Source: PFL42 sp964492235 | GTDB lineage: Bacteria; Chloroflexota; Anaerolineae; Anaerolineales; E44-bin32 | Direction of reading: 5' to 3' | Assembly: GCA_964492235.1 (NCBI GenBank) | Contig: CAZBJQ010000119.1 | Coordinates: forward strand, 1 to 8,479 | Length of the DNA: 8,479 bases | In this document: positions 5,458 through 8,479 of the stretch, piece by piece | Layout of the letters: every line of letters begins with the position of its first letter | Position numbering within the stretch: position 1 is the first letter of the stretch | Notes under the pieces: generated by a model | Databases searched by the model: none | Told to the model about the DNA's origin: nothing | The model's input: only the letters and a program-made list of their open reading frames with translations | Program-made: the position numbers and the translations under genes

Positions 5458-6342
5458 TCAGCCGGAGCCGCGAAGCAGCGGTGGGAGTTCGGTGAGCGCC
5501 TGCGCCAGGCGCGTGCCGTGCCAGGTGATCAGCGAGCCTGGCACAGTGTGCACCCTGCCCTCTCGCACGGCCGGGGTCGAAGACATCAGCTGCATCAGCC
5601 TGGCCACCTCTTCCGGTGCGAAAGGATAGGGCTCGTCCGGCACCAGGATGACCTCCGGCTCCAACGCCGCGACCTCCTCCGGGCGCACACGCGGATACCG
5701 GACGTCCTGCTGACCGGGCGGCTCGGCCGCGGTCAATCCGAGATCGGCTTCGATCGGATAGAGACGGTTCCGCTCGCTGAAGATGTTCTCGCCTCCGCAG
5801 CAGCCAAGCACGTCGTCGGCGTACGTGTCTCGGTTGAAGGTCATCCACCAGATCCCGGCCCGGGGATGCTCGTCCATCCATATGGGGGCGAACACACCTG
5901 CCCGCCGCGTCGCTTCGGAGGCGCGTTTCGTCCACTCCAAGGTCATCTCGAGGGTCTTGAGGCGAGGAATAGCCTGGTTCATTCGGAAGAGCTCGACCAG
6001 CGTCCAAAGAACTTGAATGGCGTCCGCTACGCTGCGCGGGAACGTCAGCCACACGCTCAACCCCAGCGCCTGCATGCGCTCGACGGCGATGCGAGAATTC
6101 TCTTCCTGGTTGGCGATCACAAGATCCGGCGCCAGAGACACGATGCGCTCGACGTCGGGGTCACGCGTTCCGCCGACGGTGGGCAGGACGACCGGCGGCC
6201 GGCAGTAGTCGGTCACGCCGATCACATGGGAGCCCATCCCAAGGTCGAACAAGCTATCCGTGATCGACGGCACAAGGCTGACAACCCGCTGGGGCGGCTG
6301 CTTGAAGACCAGGAGGTCGGAGTGACCGTTCCCACCGGGCAT
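5458..6342 (-). CDS. BtuF-like helical-backbone metal/cobalamin-binding protein, no signal peptide
   Basis: The 294-residue protein belongs to the periplasmic-binding-protein type III fold (Peri_BP_2; BtuF/FhuD/TroA-like). It opens with RVVSLVPSITDSLFDLG (19-35), then VIGVTDYCRPP (40-50), VGGTRDPDVERIVSLAPDLVIANQEEN (57-82), a long central helix around 105-145, and a C-terminal lobe with VILVPDEPYPF and HTVPGSLITWHG. Homologues bind corrinoids or iron-siderophore complexes. No lipoprotein or Sec signal is visible, so it is probably cytosolic or uses another partner; no transporter permease or ATPase lies nearby. The start ATG 6342 has GGGTGA four bases upstream; TTG 6375 is an alternative adding 11 residues. 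It sits 44 bases after the PIG-L gene and is probably the last gene of the ricT cluster. The ligand is not known. Confidence 0.8.
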   Translation of the reverse strand: MPGGNGHSDLLVFKQPPQRVVSLVPSITDSLFDLGMGSHVIGVTDYCRPPVVLPTVGGTRDPDVERIVSLAPDLVIANQEENSRIAVERMQALGLSVWLTFPRSVADAIQVLWTLVELFRMNQAIPRLKTLEMTLEWTKRASEATRRAGVFAPIWMDEHPRAGIWWMTFNRDTYADDVLGCCGGENIFSERNRLYPIEADLGLTAAEPPGQQDVRYPRVRPEEVAALEPEVILVPDEPYPFAPEEVARLMQLMSSTPAVREGRVHTVPGSLITWHGTRLAQALTELPPLLRGSG

Positions 6343-6386
6343 CGGGTCACCCAGCTCGGGTGCAGCCTGCAGCAAGGCGACTGCGA

Positions 6387-7106
6387 CTAAGCCAGGTCAA
6401 TGCGGCGGAAGCGTTCAACATAGCGGGGGGATTCCGGTGGGCTGGCCGGATCCAGCATCCGTTCCTGCAGGCGTGTTACGAGGTCATCAGGATCGGCAAT
6501 CTGGCTCACGTGTTGGCGCAGCGCCTGTAGCTTCTGATCGAAATAGGCCGTTACGTCGATCACTGTGTTCGGCGCCTGGGGCATCGCCACGTACACCTGG
6601 GAGACCTTGTGGGGCTCCAATCCCTCCTGGAGCAACTCAGGGAAGAACATGCGGGAACCGGCCGCTGGAAAGACCGCGTCCAATGTCACCTGACCGGCGG
6701 CGCGATGGTCGGGGTGGTTGATATAGCGATCGCTGGGAAAGAAGTTGGTCGGGTCGCAGGTTACGACCACCGCCGGCTGGATCCGGCGGATCGCCCGGAC
6801 GACCTCCCGTCGGAGTGCCAGATCGGGCAGAAGATAGCCGTCGGGGTAGTCGAGAAACCGGACCTGGCGCACACCCAGCACCGAAGCGGCTGCCTGCTGC
6901 TCCGCTTCACGCGTCCTGGCCAGAGTTGCCGGATCCGTCCCGTCCTCGGCCCCCTTGTCGCCCCGGGTGAGCAGGCAGTAGTGGACCTCCTTGCCCTCTT
7001 GCACCCAGCGGGCGATCGTCCCGCCACAGAAGAACTCCGGATCATCTGGATGGGCTAGAATGACCAGAACCCGCTGGGCAGGCTCCCGGCCGGGGGTGTG
7101 ATCCAT
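6387..7106 (-). CDS. PIG-L/LmbE family zinc-dependent N-deacetylase
   Basis: The 239-residue protein shows the family hallmark LVILAHPDDPEFFCGGT (His19, Asp21, Asp22) near the N-terminus and NHPDH at 130-134 (His131, His134). Known members use a His-Asp-His zinc site, here probably His19, Asp22 and His134, with the first motif Asp as catalytic base. The family removes acetyl groups from GlcNAc-type sugars in glycolipids, mycothiol (MshB) and bacillithiol (BshB); this substrate cannot be read from sequence. The start is ATG 7106, two bases after the ricT stop TAA (7111-7109), which implies translational coupling; ATG 7139 would overlap ricT. The C-terminus RIDLA ends in TAG at 6389-6387, just before the BtuF-like gene. 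Confidence 0.88.
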   Translation of the reverse strand: MDHTPGREPAQRVLVILAHPDDPEFFCGGTIARWVQEGKEVHYCLLTRGDKGAEDGTDPATLARTREAEQQAAASVLGVRQVRFLDYPDGYLLPDLALRREVVRAIRRIQPAVVVTCDPTNFFPSDRYINHPDHRAAGQVTLDAVFPAAGSRMFFPELLQEGLEPHKVSQVYVAMPQAPNTVIDVTAYFDQKLQALRQHVSQIADPDDLVTRLQERMLDPASPPESPRYVERFRRIDLA

Positions 7107-7108
7107 GC

Positions 7109-8029
7109 TTATCCCGTCTTGTCCCGCCCGCAATCGCATTGACCGTTCTCGTGCTTGTCACAGGGAGCTTTGGACTTGGCCTCCAACGCCTTGAATTCCT
7201 CATACGGCTGGATCTCGTGCTTGAGGAATTCCGCCCTTCGGCCATCATCGAACACCACGATCACGGCTTCCTTGAGCGGGTTGACATCGTAGACCTTGGC
7301 CTCGCCCATCGGCGTGATGACGCGCTTGTTGCGCTTCGGCAGGTGTTTGCGCGCTTCGGCATACTGCTCGTACTCGTACACCAGGCAGCAGCGCAGGCGC
7401 CCGCACATCCCGGTGATCTCCTGCGGGTTGAGGGAAATCCCCTGTGCCTTGGCCATCTTGATCGAGATCGGGCTGAACTCGGTAAGGAAGCGCGAACAGC
7501 ACCGCTCCTCCAAGCCACAAGCGCCCATACCCCCCAGGATCTTGGCCACATCGCGCGGTCCGACCAGGCGCGTCTCGATTTGGGACTTGCGATAGGTGCG
7601 CTGAACCTGGCGGCGCAGTTCCTTCAGATCGACCTTCTCGTCGCCCTCCGAGGTGTACAAGACCAGCAGCCGTGAGCCATCATACGAAAACTCGGCCCGC
7701 GCGATCTTGACATTGTGAAGGCCAAGCTCGGCCGCCCGGGCTCGGCATTCGATCATCGCCTCGAGCTCTCGTCGCTGCCAGAGGCGCCGCAGCACATGTT
7801 CCTGGGCGGTTGCCCGACGATCGATCGGCTTCCATGTGCCATCGGGCGGGCTTCCCGGCTCCGGGACGTAGTCCACGACCTCACCCATTTCCCGGCCGCG
7901 CGAGGTGTTGACGATGACATGGTCTCCGGCGCGCAGATCGTCAACATGGGTCGCATCGAAGTAGTACAACTTTCCGAGCGGCTGGAAGCGGAGCGCAACC
8001 AGGCGGAGATCTGCCGTATGCTCATTCAT
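7109..8029 (-). CDS. ricT: RicT/YaaT-type PSP1 domain Fe-S protein
   Basis: The 306-residue protein matches the PSP1/YaaT (RicT) family. The PSP1 core is clear: a beta-rich N-terminus with AGDHVIVNTSRGREMGEVV (34-52), then KIARAEFSYDGSRLLVLYTSEG, VDLKELRR, and the cysteine clusters GACGLEERCCSRFL (Cys171, 177, 178) and GMCGRLRCCLVYE (Cys209, 214, 215). In Bacillus subtilis RicT with RicA and RicF carries [4Fe-4S] clusters and affects mRNA processing with RNase Y, competence, sporulation and biofilm. RicA and RicF are not seen in the window. An extra tail holds three more cysteines (Cys290, 298, 300; CDKHENGQCDC), possibly a metal site. The start is ATG 8029 with AGGTGA six bases upstream (8041-8036); GTG 8032 is too close to the SD. 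It is the first gene of a likely operon with the PIG-L gene. Confidence 0.9.
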   Translation of the reverse strand: MNEHTADLRLVALRFQPLGKLYYFDATHVDDLRAGDHVIVNTSRGREMGEVVDYVPEPGSPPDGTWKPIDRRATAQEHVLRRLWQRRELEAMIECRARAAELGLHNVKIARAEFSYDGSRLLVLYTSEGDEKVDLKELRRQVQRTYRKSQIETRLVGPRDVAKILGGMGACGLEERCCSRFLTEFSPISIKMAKAQGISLNPQEITGMCGRLRCCLVYEYEQYAEARKHLPKRNKRVITPMGEAKVYDVNPLKEAVIVVFDDGRRAEFLKHEIQPYEEFKALEAKSKAPCDKHENGQCDCGRDKTG

Positions 8030-8068
8030 CACAAATCACCTATCCCAAACTCGTCCATACCTGCGCCC

Positions 8069-8077
8069 ATGATAGCA
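8069..8077 (-). promoter_or_regulatory. Extended -10 promoter candidate for ricT
   Basis: On the minus strand TGCTATCAT (8077-8069) reads as an extended -10 with TATCAT. At 17-base spacing the -35 is poor (TCAGAC, 8097-8092). Transcription would start near 8062, about 33 bases before ATG 8029. It lies between mrp and ricT, where a promoter would be expected if ricT begins a new unit. Confidence 0.45.
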
Positions 8078-8095
8078 TACCCGTTTCGGGAGTCT

Positions 8096-8114
8096 GACGC
8101 CCGACCTGGGCGTC
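8096..8114. other. Hairpin between mrp and ricT
   Basis: GACGCCC (8096-8102) and GGGCGTC (8108-8114) form a perfect 7-bp GC-rich stem with a 5-base loop, downstream of the mrp stop and upstream of the ricT promoter. In the minus direction no U-tract follows, so it is at best a weak or non-canonical terminator; it could also be an mRNA 3'-end stabilising hairpin or a regulator site overlapping the ricT -35 region. Confidence 0.4.
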
Positions 8115-8151
8115 CGGCGTGACTTGACCGAGATGACTCGCCCGAACCCTG

Positions 8152-8479
8152 TCAGTCCACGATCTCCAGAGGGATGCTGGTGGGCTGGCGGAGGGCTTGC
8201 AGGCTGAGGCGGGCGGCTACCGCCTGCGTGATGGAGATCAGGGCCTTGGCCACCTCCGAGTCCGGCTGGGACAAGACCACCGGTCTGCCAACATCGCCGG
8301 CGACGCGAACCGAGGCCTCCATCGGGATGGCACCCAGGAACGGAACACCGGCTTGCTCTGCCAGCACCTGGCCGCCTCCCTGGCCGAAGATGTCGTGTCG
8401 CGTGCCGTCCGGGAGCTCCAAGTAGCTCATGTTCTCCACCACACCGAGCACCGGGACATCCATGGTGCGGAACATCTCC
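8152..8479 (-). CDS. mrp: Mrp/ApbC-type P-loop Fe-S cluster carrier, C-terminal part (5' end beyond window)
   Basis: Only the last 108 or so codons are in the window; the frame stays open to the edge, so the gene starts outside. The visible part matches the C-terminal half of Mrp/ApbC/NBP35 ATPases: MFRTMDVPVLGVVENMSYLE, then a DIFGQGGGQVLAEQAGVPFLGAIPME block and VRVAGDVGRPVVLSQPDSEVAKAL. These are among the best-conserved segments outside the P-loop. Family members bind ATP and carry or deliver [4Fe-4S] clusters in the cytosol. The usual CxxC just after the VENMSY motif is absent: the sequence reads SYLELPDGTRHDIFG, where many Mrp proteins have a CPxC. The Walker A motif and any N-terminal DUF59 are off the window. 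It is upstream of ricT, itself an Fe-S protein. Confidence 0.88.
   Translation of the reverse strand, partial: EMFRTMDVPVLGVVENMSYLELPDGTRHDIFGQGGGQVLAEQAGVPFLGAIPMEASVRVAGDVGRPVVLSQPDSEVAKALISITQAVAARLSLQALRQPTSIPLEIVD

Noticed and set aside
5362..6390. Long plus-strand open frame of 342 codons opposite the BtuF-like gene
   Set aside because: It is a GC-rich antisense shadow: the translation is low in hydrophobic structure, rich in Arg/His/Gly, and resembles no family, while the minus strand encodes a clear Peri_BP_2 protein.
8096..8114. Rho-independent terminator for mrp
   Set aside because: The stem is good but no U-tract follows on the minus strand, so it is listed only as a hairpin.

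Overview
The window looks like bacterial chromosome with a GC-rich composition and compact gene packing. A LysM protein with an N-terminal zinc ribbon, one membrane helix and long Thr/Pro linkers, a RicT-type PSP1 protein and a selenocysteine-type SelD together suggest a Chloroflexota (Anaerolineae-like) genome or metagenomic contig. That placement is inference from gene style. No rRNA, tRNA, CRISPR array or transposase was seen, and no stretch longer than about 300 bases lacks a gene.

Layout. At the left edge a truncated GntR-like winged-helix regulator (minus) is divergent from a SanA/YdcF-type DUF218 membrane protein (plus). The regulator has a clear sigma70 promoter with a TATA-core palindrome just downstream that could be its own operator. 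An intergenic gap with a large nested palindrome (about 967-1075) follows, then an HD-domain hydrolase and the two-LysM membrane-anchored protein (both plus). From there to the right edge all genes are on the minus strand. In transcription order they are: the C-terminal part of an Mrp/ApbC P-loop Fe-S carrier; a cluster of ricT, a PIG-L/LmbE deacetylase and a BtuF-like metal/cobalamin-binding protein; then, behind its own strong promoter, a 59-residue membrane protein, selD and malate dehydrogenase.

The most important observation is in selD. Read with UGA as a stop, the gene looks 5'-truncated: a 310-residue ORF starts after the catalytic N-terminus, and a separate short ORF ends at the stop. 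The two are in the same frame, joined by one TGA (4960-4962). Reading it as selenocysteine restores a normal SelD N-terminus (RLTSLSSCAGUASKL), with Sec aligned to the catalytic Cys17 and the essential Lys three residues later, as in E. coli. Hairpins immediately downstream, one with a GCAGGU...CUGC apex, fit a bacterial SECIS. The organism therefore probably decodes UGA as Sec, and its selenophosphate synthetase is itself a selenoprotein.

Functional themes are redox and metal chemistry (SelD, Mrp, RicT, BtuF-like), central carbon metabolism (Mdh) and envelope functions (SanA-like, LysM protein, small membrane protein). No intrinsic terminator with a proper U-tract was found.
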